Source of the DNA: Microvirga ossetica
Lineage (GTDB): Bacteria; Pseudomonadota; Alphaproteobacteria; Rhizobiales; Beijerinckiaceae
Direction: 5' to 3'
Assembly: GCF_002741015.1 (NCBI RefSeq)
Contig: NZ_CP016616.1
Coordinates: forward strand, 1,595,501 to 1,659,500
Length of the DNA: 64,000 nucleotides
Numbering within the stretch: the first letter of the stretch is position 1; every line of letters starts with the position of its first letter. Below the pieces are notes generated by a model. The model was not told the DNA's origin, made no database searches, and saw nothing but the letters and a program-made list of their open reading frames with translations. The position numbers and the translations under genes were made by a program. Below, in pieces: positions 18,333 through 27,513 of the stretch.

Positions 18333-18361
18333 TGGACACCTAACTTGACCGGGAGCAGAAT
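18333..18361 (+). promoter_or_regulatory. Cyclase-family promoter-like block, copy 5
   Basis: TGGACA (18333-18338), a 17-base spacer and CAGAAT (18356-18361) end 27 bases before ATG 18389. Confidence 0.6.
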
Positions 18362-18388
18362 TCTCTTTGGAACTGCGCCGAGGCTCCC

Positions 18389-20161
18389 ATGAGCCCCCAG
18401 GAGCATAAGGTCGAGCGACGACTGGCGGCAATCTTCGCTGCCGACGTGGCTGGTTACTCGCGCCTGATGAGCCTGGATGAGGTCGGAACGCTCCGTACCC
18501 TGACAGCCCACCGTCAAATCATGGACCGTCTTATTGCAGACCACCGAGGACGGATCGCGAACACCGCTGGTGATAGTGTCTTGGCCGAGTTCCCCAGCGC
18601 CGTGGATGCCGTCCAGTGTGCTGTAGACGTACAGCACACACTTTCGCAGGCGAACCAGGACCTCCCCGAGGAACCTACCCTACGATTTCGGATTGGGGTG
18701 CACGTCGGCGATGTCATGGTGCGGAATGGTGACCTGCTTGGAGACGGCGTGAATATCGCCGCTCGACTGCAAAGCCTTGCTGATCCGGGTGGCATCTGTC
18801 TCTCAGAAGCTGCTTATGGGTACGTGCGAAAGAGCGTCCGACTGACCTTCAACGATCTCGGTGAGCAGCACGTCAAGAATATGGAGGAGACAATCCGAGC
18901 CTTTGCCATCACCTTGCAAAGCAATGCCTTGACCGCTCCGCGAACAACGCCCGAGTCCACGGTATCGCGGCTCTCGGAAAAACCCTCCATCGCTGTCTTG
19001 CCATTCGCCAACATGAGCGGTGACCCAGAACAGGAGTATTTCGCTGATGGGGTAGTTGAGGACATCACTACCGCCCTTTCACGCGTCAAGTGGATCTTCG
19101 TCATCGCCCGCAACTCCTCGTTCATCTACAAGGGAAAAGCCGTGGATGTGCAGACGGTTGGGCGCGAACTTGGGGTACGGTATGTGCTTGAAGGCTCGAT
19201 CCGGAGGGCTGGGGATCGTATCCGCATCACTGGCCAGCTAATTGATGTGACGAGCGGAGCCCATCTGTGGGCTAATCGGTTTGATGGCAGCATGGAGAAC
19301 ATCTTCGATTTCCAGGACCAGATCACTGAAAGTGTGATTGGAGCTATCGAGCCAAGCCTTCGCCGAGCCGAGATCGAGCGGGCACGGCGCAAACGCCCAA
19401 ATAGCCTCGATGCTTATGATCTCTATCTCCGCTCCTTGCCCTACGCGTATGCGAATACGCCACAAGACGGCGAGGAGGCACTGCGTCTTCTGCTTGAGGC
19501 ATTGGCGAGAGAGCCGGATTATCCTACTGCGCAGGCTCATGCCGCATGGTGCTACGAGCAGCGCTTCTTCCGGGGCGGTCATCGCTCCGAGGATAAGGCT
19601 GAGGCTGTGCGACATGCCCGTGCGGTAATGGCGTCGGCAACAGATGACGCCCTGGCGCTTGCTATAGCCGCCTTCGTTGTCGCCATGCTTACTCATGATT
19701 ATGAGAGTGCCGTTGGAGCAGTGGACAGAGCGCTCCTTCTCAATGGCAATTCGGCTTTGGCACTTGGATTCAGTGCCATGACTGAAGCCAATGCCGGGCG
19801 GTATGAGGCGGCAATTGTGCATGGTCTGCGAGCGGTTCACCTGAGCCCGCTCGACCCGATGAACTACCATCCATATTTAGGGATGGGGTTTGCCTACCTG
19901 TTCAGTGGAAGGAACGAGGAGGCAGTGGTCGCGTCCAATCACGCTATCCAAGCGAATCCATCTTTTATGGTTTCCCATGCACTCCTCGTCGCAAGCTACG
20001 CGCAGCTTGGCCGTCTGGATGCCGCCAGGGTGGCGGCACAAAGGCTTCTCGAAGCCGCACCCAGCTTCACGGTCACTATGATGGAGCAGATGGAGTTCAC
20101 CGCACCCGAGAGAGTGGCGCAGTTCGGAGCGGCCCTACGTCAGGCTGGTTTGCCGGACTGA
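18389..20161 (+). CDS. Class III nucleotide cyclase with TolB-like domain and TPRs
   Basis: This 590-residue intact paralogue has a cyclase domain at about 8-180 (Asp19, Asp62, GDGVNIAARLQ), a TolB-like domain at about 196-320 (KPSIAVLPFANMSGDP ... VRYVLEGSIRRAGD) and TPR repeats to the end. The purine-contacting position is Asn58 (ANTAGD), as in the 5524 and 20286 copies. It lies 124 bases before the damaged 20286 copy on the same strand, so the two look like a tandem duplication. No membrane segment is present. Confidence 0.88.
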   Translation: MSPQEHKVERRLAAIFAADVAGYSRLMSLDEVGTLRTLTAHRQIMDRLIADHRGRIANTAGDSVLAEFPSAVDAVQCAVDVQHTLSQANQDLPEEPTLRFRIGVHVGDVMVRNGDLLGDGVNIAARLQSLADPGGICLSEAAYGYVRKSVRLTFNDLGEQHVKNMEETIRAFAITLQSNALTAPRTTPESTVSRLSEKPSIAVLPFANMSGDPEQEYFADGVVEDITTALSRVKWIFVIARNSSFIYKGKAVDVQTVGRELGVRYVLEGSIRRAGDRIRITGQLIDVTSGAHLWANRFDGSMENIFDFQDQITESVIGAIEPSLRRAEIERARRKRPNSLDAYDLYLRSLPYAYANTPQDGEEALRLLLEALAREPDYPTAQAHAAWCYEQRFFRGGHRSEDKAEAVRHARAVMASATDDALALAIAAFVVAMLTHDYESAVGAVDRALLLNGNSALALGFSAMTEANAGRYEAAIVHGLRAVHLSPLDPMNYHPYLGMGFAYLFSGRNEEAVVASNHAIQANPSFMVSHALLVASYAQLGRLDAARVAAQRLLEAAPSFTVTMMEQMEFTAPERVAQFGAALRQAGLPD

Positions 20162-20229
20162 TGTATGTCATGGTTCCTTATCCGCGTTAGTATCTCTGTT
20201 ACAATTTTCGCGATGTCTCAGATCCAGGC

Positions 20230-20258
20230 TGGACACATCAACCGGTCCACTTCAGAAT
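20230..20258 (+). promoter_or_regulatory. Cyclase-family promoter-like block, copy 6
   Basis: TGGACA (20230-20235), a 17-base spacer and CAGAAT (20253-20258) end 27 bases before ATG 20286. Confidence 0.6.
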
Positions 20259-20285
20259 CTCATCTGAGATTGCACCGGGGGTCCG

Positions 20286-22064
20286 ATGGGTCCGCAGGAG
20301 CACAGGGTCGAGCGACGACTGGCTGCGATCTTCGCGGCTGACGTAGCGGGCTACTCGCGCCTGATGGGGCAGGATGAGGTTGGGACACTTCGCACACTCA
20401 CTGCCTGTCGCGAGATTATGGACCGACTGATCGTCGAGCATGGCGGTCGCATCGCCAACACCGCAGGCGATAGTGTCCTGGCCGAGTTTCCCAGCGCTGT
20501 CGATGCTGTCCGCTCTGCCACCCAGATTCAGAGTGCTCTTGCGTCCGTTGATCAGAATCGGCCCACGGAGTGCCACCTGCAATTTCGTATCGGAATTCAC
20601 GTCGGCGATGTGATGATCCGTGGCGGCGACTTGCTTGGAGACGGAGTGAACATTGCTGCACGGTTGGAGAGCCTTGCTGAGCCAGGAGGCATCTGCATTT
20701 CGGAGGCTGCATACGGGTATGTGCGAAAGGCTCTGCCATTTCCGTTTACAGATCTCGGCTCGCAGCAAGTGAAGAATATTGAGGAGTCGATCCGCGTCTA
20801 TAGTGTTGGCCGGGTCGGTACTACCTCTGCCAGCTTCACGCCACCGAACTCTCCTGACGCTCCTCCCCTTCCTGATAAGCCGTCCATTGTGGTGCTGCCG
20901 TTCACAAACCTGAGCGAAGATCCGGATCAAAGTTTTCTGGCTGAAGGCATCGTGGACGAGGTTACCTCTGGCCTGTCGCGTTTTCGCTCTCTGTTCGTCA
21001 TCGCGCGAAGTTCCACCCTCGCCTACAAGGAACGTGCTGCGGATGTGAAGCGGGTCAGCCGAGAACTTGGGGTCCGCTATGTGCTGGAAGGTACGATGCG
21101 GCGGGCGGGTGATCGGGTCAGGATTACAGCGCAACTCATCGACGGACAGAGTGGCAGCTATATATGATCGGACCACTACGACGGTGAGATCACGGATCTG
21201 TTCGACTTACAAGACCGGATCACCGAGCGCATTATCGGGGCCTTGCAGCCCACTATCCGCTCTTCCGAGATCGAGCGTGCTCGGCGCAAGAGACCGGGCA
21301 ATCTCCATGCCTATGACTACGTTATGCGGGCTCTGCCGTCGATTTGGGCGGTGGAACGTGCGACGAATGAAGAAGCTCTCGGCCTGCTTGAGCAAGCGAT
21401 GGCTCTTGATCCAAGTTATGCTCTACCCAAAGCGCTTGCTGCTTGGTGTCACGGACAGCGGGTGCCATTCCTATGGACGAACCATCCGGAAGAGGAGCGT
21501 TCGGCGGCTCTCAGGCTGGCGAAGGAAGCCGCTCGTCTCGACAGCGATGATCCGCTCGTGCTGACGATCCTCGCGTCGGCTCATGCGGTCGGGAGAGAGT
21601 TTACTGAGGCGGTCCCGCTCATTGACAGGGCTGTGCAGCTTGATCCGAACTCAGCCTGGGCATGGCATCACAGCGGCTGGATCAGAAACTTTCTCAACCA
21701 GCCGGATCTTGCCATCGAGCATTTCCAGCGCTCGATCCGCATTAGCCCGCTCGATCCATACAACTTCGATGCTGCCATTGGAATTGGCATCGCCCACTTT
21801 CATGCCGAGCGCTTCGCAGAGTCCGCGTCTTGGGTGCGCCAAGGGATTGCCGAGAAGCCGAGTGCGACGTGGGCATGGCGGATTGTTGCGGCAGCATACG
21901 CCAATCTGGGAAGATTGGATGAGGCACGGGAGGCGCTCACCCGTCTTGTTCAGGCGCATCCGGGGATCACGATTGCGGCGATCAAACAAGCATCAATGCC
22001 CCCAAGCCCATCCTTTCAGCATGCCTTGTTTGACGGCCTACGCACGGCTGGTCTTCCAGAGTGA
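20286..22064 (+). pseudogene. Cyclase-TolB-TPR gene with an in-frame TGA at a Trp codon
   Basis: One continuous frame encodes the full three-part protein except for TGA 21165-21167. At that point the text reads GQSGSYI-stop-SDHYDGE, where the intact copies read GNHIWSERYDGD; the stop therefore replaces the conserved Trp (TGG to TGA, one base). The N-terminal product (293 residues) keeps the whole cyclase domain (Asp19, Asn58, Asp62, GDGVNIAARLE) and most of the TolB-like domain but has no TPRs. The downstream part stays undamaged for 300 codons, so the mutation is probably recent. A truncated, still active cyclase or read-through cannot be excluded. Confidence 0.9.
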
Positions 22065-22126
22065 CACCGATTAAATTCGCTTGCGCCGCCTAATCATCAA
22101 CACGGCGCAACGATGAGGATTGCTGA

Positions 22127-22765
22127 TTGGACTTTCCTGGCACCATCTACACGCCATCGACTTGGTTCGTCCCGATCCTCATCGCCATCACCTTCCACGA
22201 AGCGGCACATGCCTATGCCGCCTGGAAGCTTGGGGACGATACGGCCCACCGCCTGGGTCGTGTCACTTTCAACCCGATCAAGCATGTTGACCCGTTTGGG
22301 ACAATCCTGCTTCCTGCCTTGCTCTTCCTGACCAATGCTCCCTTCCTATTTGGGTGGGCGAAGCCTGTCCCGGTGGCATTCGGGCGATTAGGCCATCCGC
22401 GCCGGGACATGGCCCTTGTTGCGCTGGCCGGGCCACTGACGAATTTGGCGCTCGCCTTCATATCGGCGGTTCTCCTTCGGACTGCACCGCTGCTGCCTGA
22501 GACGATTGCGCCGTGGCTCGTTCGTACCCTCTATCAGTCTATCCTGCTGAACCTGATCCTGGCGATCTTCAACATGCTGCCGATACCACCCCTGGATGGA
22601 GGCAGGGTTGTCACGAGTATTCTGCCCAATGTGCTGGCCAGACCGTTCGCCAAGTTGGAGCGTTATGGCTTTCTGATACTGCTGGGGATTGTGTCAACGG
22701 CGGTTCAAAAGTCGACCACGGGGCGGCGCAAAACTGGGCCAGTGGCGGGCGCGCTGACCACATAG
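22127..22765 (+). pseudogene. M50 site-2 protease gene truncated by an insertion sequence
   Basis: From TTG 22127 (GAGGA upstream) the frame encodes a membrane metallopeptidase: zinc motif HEAAH (about 24-28), several hydrophobic helices, and the second motif NMLPIPPLDGGRV with the third metal ligand. After ERYGFLILLGI the reading enters the left end of the IS21-type element (from about 22690), and the last ~24 residues are IS sequence (QKSTTGRRKTGPVAG). The normal C-terminal helix is lost. No continuation of the gene is visible beyond the right IS end. The catalytic core is complete, so residual activity is possible. Confidence 0.82.
22690..22721. repeat. Left terminal inverted repeat of the IS21 element
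   Basis: TGTGTCAACGGCGGTTCAAA followed by a GACCACGG block; it pairs with 25163-25194 with about five mismatches. Confidence 0.75.
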
Positions 22766-22819
22766 CTGGCGCGTGCCATGGCGCATTGGCCCCCTGGGCC
22801 AATTGTCATCGGGTTGATT

Positions 22820-23587
22820 TCAGGACGATGTTTGCCGTTTGCGCGATCGGCTATGAGCAAGACGGTAGCTCTCGCCGTTCATCTCGAGGATGCTGACATG
22901 GTGGGTCAGTCGGTCGAGAAGTGCGCCCGTAAGGCGTTCTGAGCCAAGGGTCTCGGTCCATTCGTCAAAGGGCAGATTGCTGGTTATGAGGGTGGCGCCG
23001 CGTTCGTAGCGTCGCGAGATCAGCTCGAACAGCAGCTCCGCCCCGGTCTTCGAGAGGGGCACGAAGCCCAGTTCGTCGATGATCAGCAGCTTGTATCCGG
23101 CCATCTGCCTCTGGAGACGAAGCAGGCGGCGCTCGTCACGGGCCTCCATCATCTCGCTGACCAGGGCAGAGGCTGTGGTGAAGCCGACGGACAGTCCCCT
23201 TTGGCAGGCGGCCAGCCCGAGCCCCAGGGCGATATGGGTCTTGCCGGTGCCGGAGGGGCCGAGGGCAATGACATTCTCGCGCCGCTCGATCCACTCGCCA
23301 CGCGCCAGCTCTAGGACCTGCATCTTGTTCAGTCTCGGGATGGCGGCGAAGTCGAAGCTGTCGAGGCTTTTGACGGCCGGGAACTTCGCGGTCTTGATGC
23401 GCCGCTCGACCATCCGCCGCTCGCGGTCGATCAGCTCCATCTCCACGAGCCGGGCCAAGAAGCGGACATGGTCAAGCCCCTCGGTGGCGCATTGGCGGGC
23501 CAGCTTCTGGTGCTCGCGCAGGAATGTGGGCAGTTTGAGCGCCTTGAGGTGGTGGGCGAGCAAAATCTCGGGAGCTTCAGCGCTCAT
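22820..23587 (-). CDS. istB: IS21-family helper ATPase IstB
   Basis: This 255-residue AAA+ protein has Walker A GPSGTGKTH, Walker B LLIIDELGF and the IstB start LLAHHLKALKLPTFL. IstB assembles on DNA and stimulates the IstA transposase. ATG 23587 overlaps the istA stop by four bases (ATGA), which indicates translational coupling. The longer upstream reading is a shadow of istA. The length is normal and no damage was seen. Confidence 0.92.
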   Translation of the reverse strand: MSAEAPEILLAHHLKALKLPTFLREHQKLARQCATEGLDHVRFLARLVEMELIDRERRMVERRIKTAKFPAVKSLDSFDFAAIPRLNKMQVLELARGEWIERRENVIALGPSGTGKTHIALGLGLAACQRGLSVGFTTASALVSEMMEARDERRLLRLQRQMAGYKLLIIDELGFVPLSKTGAELLFELISRRYERGATLITSNLPFDEWTETLGSERLTGALLDRLTHHVSILEMNGESYRLAHSRSRKRQTSS

Positions 23588-25071
23588 GCGGCATCCTCCG
23601 AGATCAGGCACATATAGGCCGCCGCCGATGTCTTCTCGACCCTGGCTTTCGGCAGATAGGGGTAAACATCGAGGTCCAGCCGCGGCGGTCTGCGCTCCAC
23701 CCGGCACAGGACCAGATGCTTGACCGCATCGAAGCCGATCGCCCCCATCTGCAGGGCCTGCTTCACCGCAGCATGGAGATCCGGGAGATTGAAGAGTTCC
23801 AGCAGCCGCAGCACCTGCACATATTCGCGCCGGCCCTGCTTGTTCATGCGGACTTCCATCAAGCCGCGCAAGGTCGCGAACTCCTCGGGCAGGTCCCATC
23901 CCTGCAAAGGAGCGGCCTGATCGAGTGCGTTGATCTTGTTCTCGATCAACGGGAGGTAATGTAGCGGATTAAAGATCACCTCTTCCCGCTCGTAGCTGCG
24001 GGGATGGCGCGCAATGACCTCGCTGCGGCAGCCGATCACCACCTCGTCGACATAGCCCCGGATCCAGACATCCTGATGGCCCCAGGCCACGGGCACCGAG
24101 TAGTCGTTGGTCTTGTAGCGCACGAGCGACTGCGATGAGACGCGCCCGCTGGCCTGATCGCAGGCCTCAAATGGCGAGGCCGGCAGGGGACGCATGGCCG
24201 CGGTATCCCGCTGCAGGCGCTGGCCGATCGTCTCGGCCGGCCCCCGCAGCTTGTCATCCTGCCGCTTGCGGCATTGCCCCTCCAGCCAGGTGTTGAAGGT
24301 CTCCCAGCTCGGGAAGTTCGGGATTGGCACCATGAAGTTGCGACGGGAATAACCGACGAGGCCCTCCACATTCCCTTTGTCGTTCCCCTTGCCCGGACGA
24401 CCGTAGCGATCCCGGATCACGTAGTGCGACAGGAAACCACTGAACAACGCCGCCCGCTTGCGCGTCCCGTCCGGCAGGATCTTTGCCACCAGGCAGCGGT
24501 CATTGTCATAGAGCACCGACTGCGGCACCGCACCGAAGAAGGCAAAGGCCTGGATGTGGCCGTCCACCCAGGCCTCAGACACAGCCGCGGGATAGGCCCG
24601 GACGAAACACGCATCGCTGTGCGGAAGATCAAGCACGAAGAAATGCGCTTTCTGCTCCACCCCGCCGATCACGACCACCGCCTCCCCGAAGTCGGCCTGC
24701 GCATGGCCGGGTGGGTGCGACAGCGGCACAAACATCTCCTGGCATCGCCGCTCGCGCTCGCGGATGTAGTCTTTGATCGTCGTATAGCCGCCGGTGAACC
24801 CATGCTCCTCCCGGAGCCGGTCAAACACCCGCTTCGCCGTATGGCGTTGCTTGCGGTGAACCGACCGATCGCCCTCCAGCCAGGCATCGATGATCGGGAC
24901 GAACGTTTCCAGCTTCGGGCGCCGGACAGGAGCATGACGCCGATAGCCGGGCGGCTCCGCATAGGCCATCATCTTGCGAACGCTGTCGCGCGATATGTTG
25001 AAATGCTTCGCCGCCTCGCGCTGGCTCATGCCTTCAGAGCACGCCAGCCGAACCTTCCGGTAAAGTTCCAC
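23584..25071 (-). CDS. istA: IS21-family transposase IstA
   Basis: This 495-residue DDE transposase starts at GTG 25071. It has an N-terminal helix-turn-helix (MSQREAAKHFNISRDSVRKM) and an RNase H-like core with acidic residues in AQADFGEA, LYDND and GNDKGNVEGLVGY. A C-terminal Mu-type beta-barrel region (VRYKTNDYSVPVAWGHQDV) follows. It catalyses cut-and-paste or copy-out transposition with IstB. It is intact, so the element may be active. Confidence 0.93.
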   Translation of the reverse strand: MELYRKVRLACSEGMSQREAAKHFNISRDSVRKMMAYAEPPGYRRHAPVRRPKLETFVPIIDAWLEGDRSVHRKQRHTAKRVFDRLREEHGFTGGYTTIKDYIRERERRCQEMFVPLSHPPGHAQADFGEAVVVIGGVEQKAHFFVLDLPHSDACFVRAYPAAVSEAWVDGHIQAFAFFGAVPQSVLYDNDRCLVAKILPDGTRKRAALFSGFLSHYVIRDRYGRPGKGNDKGNVEGLVGYSRRNFMVPIPNFPSWETFNTWLEGQCRKRQDDKLRGPAETIGQRLQRDTAAMRPLPASPFEACDQASGRVSSQSLVRYKTNDYSVPVAWGHQDVWIRGYVDEVVIGCRSEVIARHPRSYEREEVIFNPLHYLPLIENKINALDQAAPLQGWDLPEEFATLRGLMEVRMNKQGRREYVQVLRLLELFNLPDLHAAVKQALQMGAIGFDAVKHLVLCRVERRPPRLDLDVYPYLPKARVEKTSAAAYMCLISEDAA

Positions 25072-25162
25072 GGTGAAAATCCCCCAGCCCTCCCTGCAAC
25101 CGGCAGAAAGGGAATAGGTGGACGACTTTTACGCCGCCCGCAGCGGGTCTATCCCGCCGCTA

Positions 25163-25194
25163 CCGTGGTCAAATTTTGCACCGCCGTTCTCACA
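25163..25194. repeat. Right terminal inverted repeat of the IS21 element
   Basis: On the plus strand it reads CCGTGGTCAAATTTTGCACC and ends CCGTTCTCACA; it is the inverted partner of 22690-22721. Confidence 0.75.
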
Positions 25195-25333
25195 AGGCCG
25201 TGAACCACCTGAGCCCAGACGCACAATGCCCATCCCTGATGCTATTCCAGTATGATGTGCGTTAGCGCAGTCGAGCTTTCGACGTACCATTAGCAGCATC
25301 AACAGTTAGTCCGGTGGCACAGGAGGACGACTT
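25195..25333. other. Short gap between the IS end and the decarboxylase gene
   Basis: No continuation of the M50 gene is found in any frame. AGGAGG at 25320-25325 is the ribosome site of the next gene. Confidence 0.5.
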
Positions 25334-26773
25334 ATGAGCAGCGCAAGCCTTGAAGCAGCTAGCCTCTTCGAAAAGGTCGCCACCTATGCGACGACATTCC
25401 GGACCTCAGTTGGAGACCACCCACAACACCCTGAGGCAACCTACCAAGAGGCGCTGCAAGCGTTCGAGGACCCCACGCCTGAGAGCGGCACCCCTGCGGA
25501 TCTCGTCCTTTCTGACCTCGTGACCCGAGCCTCTCCGGGGCTGAATGCAATGACCGGCCCCCGCTTCTATGGCTGGGTGATCGGTGCTTCACATCCGGTT
25601 GGAGTCGCGGCTGACTGGCTGACTTCGGTCTGGGGGCAGAACGCTGGAAACCACGTGGCGGCACCTGCGGCTTCGGCTGCCGAAACGATTGCAGCCCGCT
25701 GGTTACTGGACCTGCTCGGTCTGCCGCGACAAGCGTCTGTGGGTTTCGTGACCGGAGCGACAGTCGCGAACTTCGTTTGCCTCGCCGCCGCACGGGGTGA
25801 GGTTCTCAGGCGGGTCGGCTGGGATGTGGAAGCCCATGGCCTCTTCGGGGCTCCACCGATTTCTGTCCTGCTCGGCGAAGAAGCTCACGCCACGGTTTCC
25901 TCGGCCTTGCAGTTCCTGGGGCTCGGTCACGACCGTGCAATCCGCGTGAAGGCGGACGAGGCCGGACGGATGATACCATCAGCCCTTGCTGAGGCCATCC
26001 GAACCTGTATCGGACCCGTCATCGTGATCATGCAGGCTGGACAGGTGAACACAGGAGCCCTCGATCCCTTCCCTGACCTGATCCCATTAGCCCGAGCCCA
26101 CGGAGCTTGGATTCACGTGGACGGAGCTTTCGGGCTCTGGGCTCGCGCCTGTCCAGAAAAGGCGGGCCTTGCGGGGTCCGTGGAAGACGCTGACTCCTGG
26201 GCCACAGACGGTCACAAGTGGCTTCAGACACCCTATGACTGCGGCTATGCCATCGTCCGGGATGCGGAAGCTCACCGCAGAGCAATGACGATTTCCGCCA
26301 GCTATCTACCTCCCATTTCTGAGGGTGAGCGTGACCCGTCCCACTTCGTTCCTGAGCTATCCCGGCGAGCGCGAGGGTTTGCGACCTGGGCGATGATCAA
26401 ACACCTTGGACGCGAGGGCATCGCAGCCATGGTGGAGCGCCACTGCCGTCTTGCCCAGCGCATTGCTGATGGTCTTGCCTCTGAGCCGGGCCTAAGCGTG
26501 GTGAACGAGGTCGTGCTCAATCAGATCATCGTTCGCTTTGGTACGGACGCCTCGCCTGAGATCGGTGACGACCTGACTCTTCGAACAGTTCGGCGTATTC
26601 AGGCAGACGGCACATGCTTCATGGGTGGAGCCCAGTGGCGAGGCCAGTGGGTAATGCGGATCTCAGTGATTTCGGCTCCAACCACTGAAGAGGATTCTGA
26701 TCAAACAATTGAAGCCGTCCTCCGCGCATGGCGTGCCGTGCAGGAGGAACGCGAGGTTCAGAAAACTGTTTGA
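25334..26773 (+). CDS. PLP-dependent group II decarboxylase-like enzyme
   Basis: This 479-residue protein belongs to the aspartate-aminotransferase fold, group II decarboxylase branch. Cofactor residues are visible: GFVTGATVAN for the phosphate loop, HVDGAFG with the Asp that pairs with the pyridine nitrogen, and DGHKWLQTPYDCG with the Schiff-base Lys295. The family decarboxylates aromatic or acidic amino acids, or acts as a lyase; the substrate is not predictable. A strong AGGAGG lies seven bases before the ATG. It is a single gene just outside the IS, with no partner transporter nearby. Confidence 0.85.
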   Translation: MSSASLEAASLFEKVATYATTFRTSVGDHPQHPEATYQEALQAFEDPTPESGTPADLVLSDLVTRASPGLNAMTGPRFYGWVIGASHPVGVAADWLTSVWGQNAGNHVAAPAASAAETIAARWLLDLLGLPRQASVGFVTGATVANFVCLAAARGEVLRRVGWDVEAHGLFGAPPISVLLGEEAHATVSSALQFLGLGHDRAIRVKADEAGRMIPSALAEAIRTCIGPVIVIMQAGQVNTGALDPFPDLIPLARAHGAWIHVDGAFGLWARACPEKAGLAGSVEDADSWATDGHKWLQTPYDCGYAIVRDAEAHRRAMTISASYLPPISEGERDPSHFVPELSRRARGFATWAMIKHLGREGIAAMVERHCRLAQRIADGLASEPGLSVVNEVVLNQIIVRFGTDASPEIGDDLTLRTVRRIQADGTCFMGGAQWRGQWVMRISVISAPTTEEDSDQTIEAVLRAWRAVQEEREVQKTV

Positions 26774-26838
26774 GGATCTCCCTCATCCTTATAGATCCGA
26801 GGCATCGGCCAGTTATTTGCTACCCGACTCGATGGACT

Positions 26839-27357
26839 TCATTCACGGTCGGCAGGGATGTACGGGATCATGCCCTTTTCGAAGGCGATTTCCTGAACCT
26901 CACGCGGCATGTCCCGTAGATCCACAAGTATGCCATTCACTTCGGCCATCCAAACCAGCGGATTCTTCTCTATCAGGCTTGGCAACGACCACTCCGGATT
27001 GAGCGGACTGATTTTGAGTGCCCGTGAAATGGCCTGCGCCTTCGCACTGGCTGTGCTCTGGCCGACGCCGAACCCGGCACACACATCGGCCATGGTCATG
27101 AACGGTTTGAAGGATCTGTCTGAGAGGTAGTTTGTCTGGCCAAGGGCATAGATGATGCCGCATGCCCAAGTGCGGGGCTGCCCTGACACGACAGGGCTTG
27201 GTCGCTTCCGGCATAAGGCTGCCGCCATGTCCCTCGCCAGTTGAAGGTATTCGTCATTCAGGTGCTCTCGGCAGAAGGTGTCCGTCAGGCCCGTGATGGT
27301 CTCATAGGTGGCCTGCATGCTCTTGGGCATGGACCGAGAATGGGTGAACTTCGTCAT
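26839..27357 (-). CDS. DUF6398-type hypothetical protein
   Basis: This 172-residue protein has a helical N-terminal half (ITGLTDTFCREHLNDEY, LARDMAAALCRKRPSP, TWACGIIYALGQTNYL). A helix-turn-helix-like part follows (MADVCAGFGVGQSTASAKA), resembling the DUF6398 family found next to SEC-C or pRiA4b proteins. The context agrees: the next gene upstream encodes a pRiA4b ORF-3-like protein. The role is unknown. The start is not certain, because ATG 27330 is also possible and neither has a good ribosome site. Confidence 0.65.
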   Translation of the reverse strand: MTKFTHSRSMPKSMQATYETITGLTDTFCREHLNDEYLQLARDMAAALCRKRPSPVVSGQPRTWACGIIYALGQTNYLSDRSFKPFMTMADVCAGFGVGQSTASAKAQAISRALKISPLNPEWSLPSLIEKNPLVWMAEVNGILVDLRDMPREVQEIAFEKGMIPYIPADRE

Positions 27358-27463
27358 GTCAAACCATCACGTGCAACTGGATGTGGCGCTTCAAGATATG
27401 TACCCCCTTGCCTTTCGTCCTCGATCCTACGACTGGCAGCGAGCGGCTTGTCTCCAAATCCTC

Positions 27464-27478
27464 TTCAAACGATTTTGA
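27464..27478. repeat. TTCAAACG-type intergenic motif, copy 1
   Basis: TTCAAACGATTTTGA, an imperfect dyad (TCAAA-CGAT-TTTGA), lies in the gap between the DUF6398 and pRiA4b-like genes. Confidence 0.45.
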
Positions 27479-27513
27479 GAGCGCCTTGAGATCTTGCGCC
27501 AACCCCAGAAGCC

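Larger units (their letters stand above)
22690..25194 (-). mobile_element. IS21-family insertion sequence (istA-istB)
   Basis: This ~2.5 kb element has imperfect inverted ends. The left end begins TGTGTCAACGGCGG (22690 onward) and the reverse complement of the right end begins TGTGAGAACGGCGG (ending 25194). Both continue to GACCACGG with few mismatches. It carries istA and istB with a 4-base overlap, the usual IS21 arrangement. No clear target-site duplication is seen. It interrupts the M50 peptidase gene, whose 3' part is missing on the far side, which suggests a deletion after insertion. Confidence 0.88.

Noticed and set aside
18308..18637. Minus-strand frames opposite cyclase starts that resemble each other between loci
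   Set aside because: They look alike only because they are antisense to the conserved cyclase domains.
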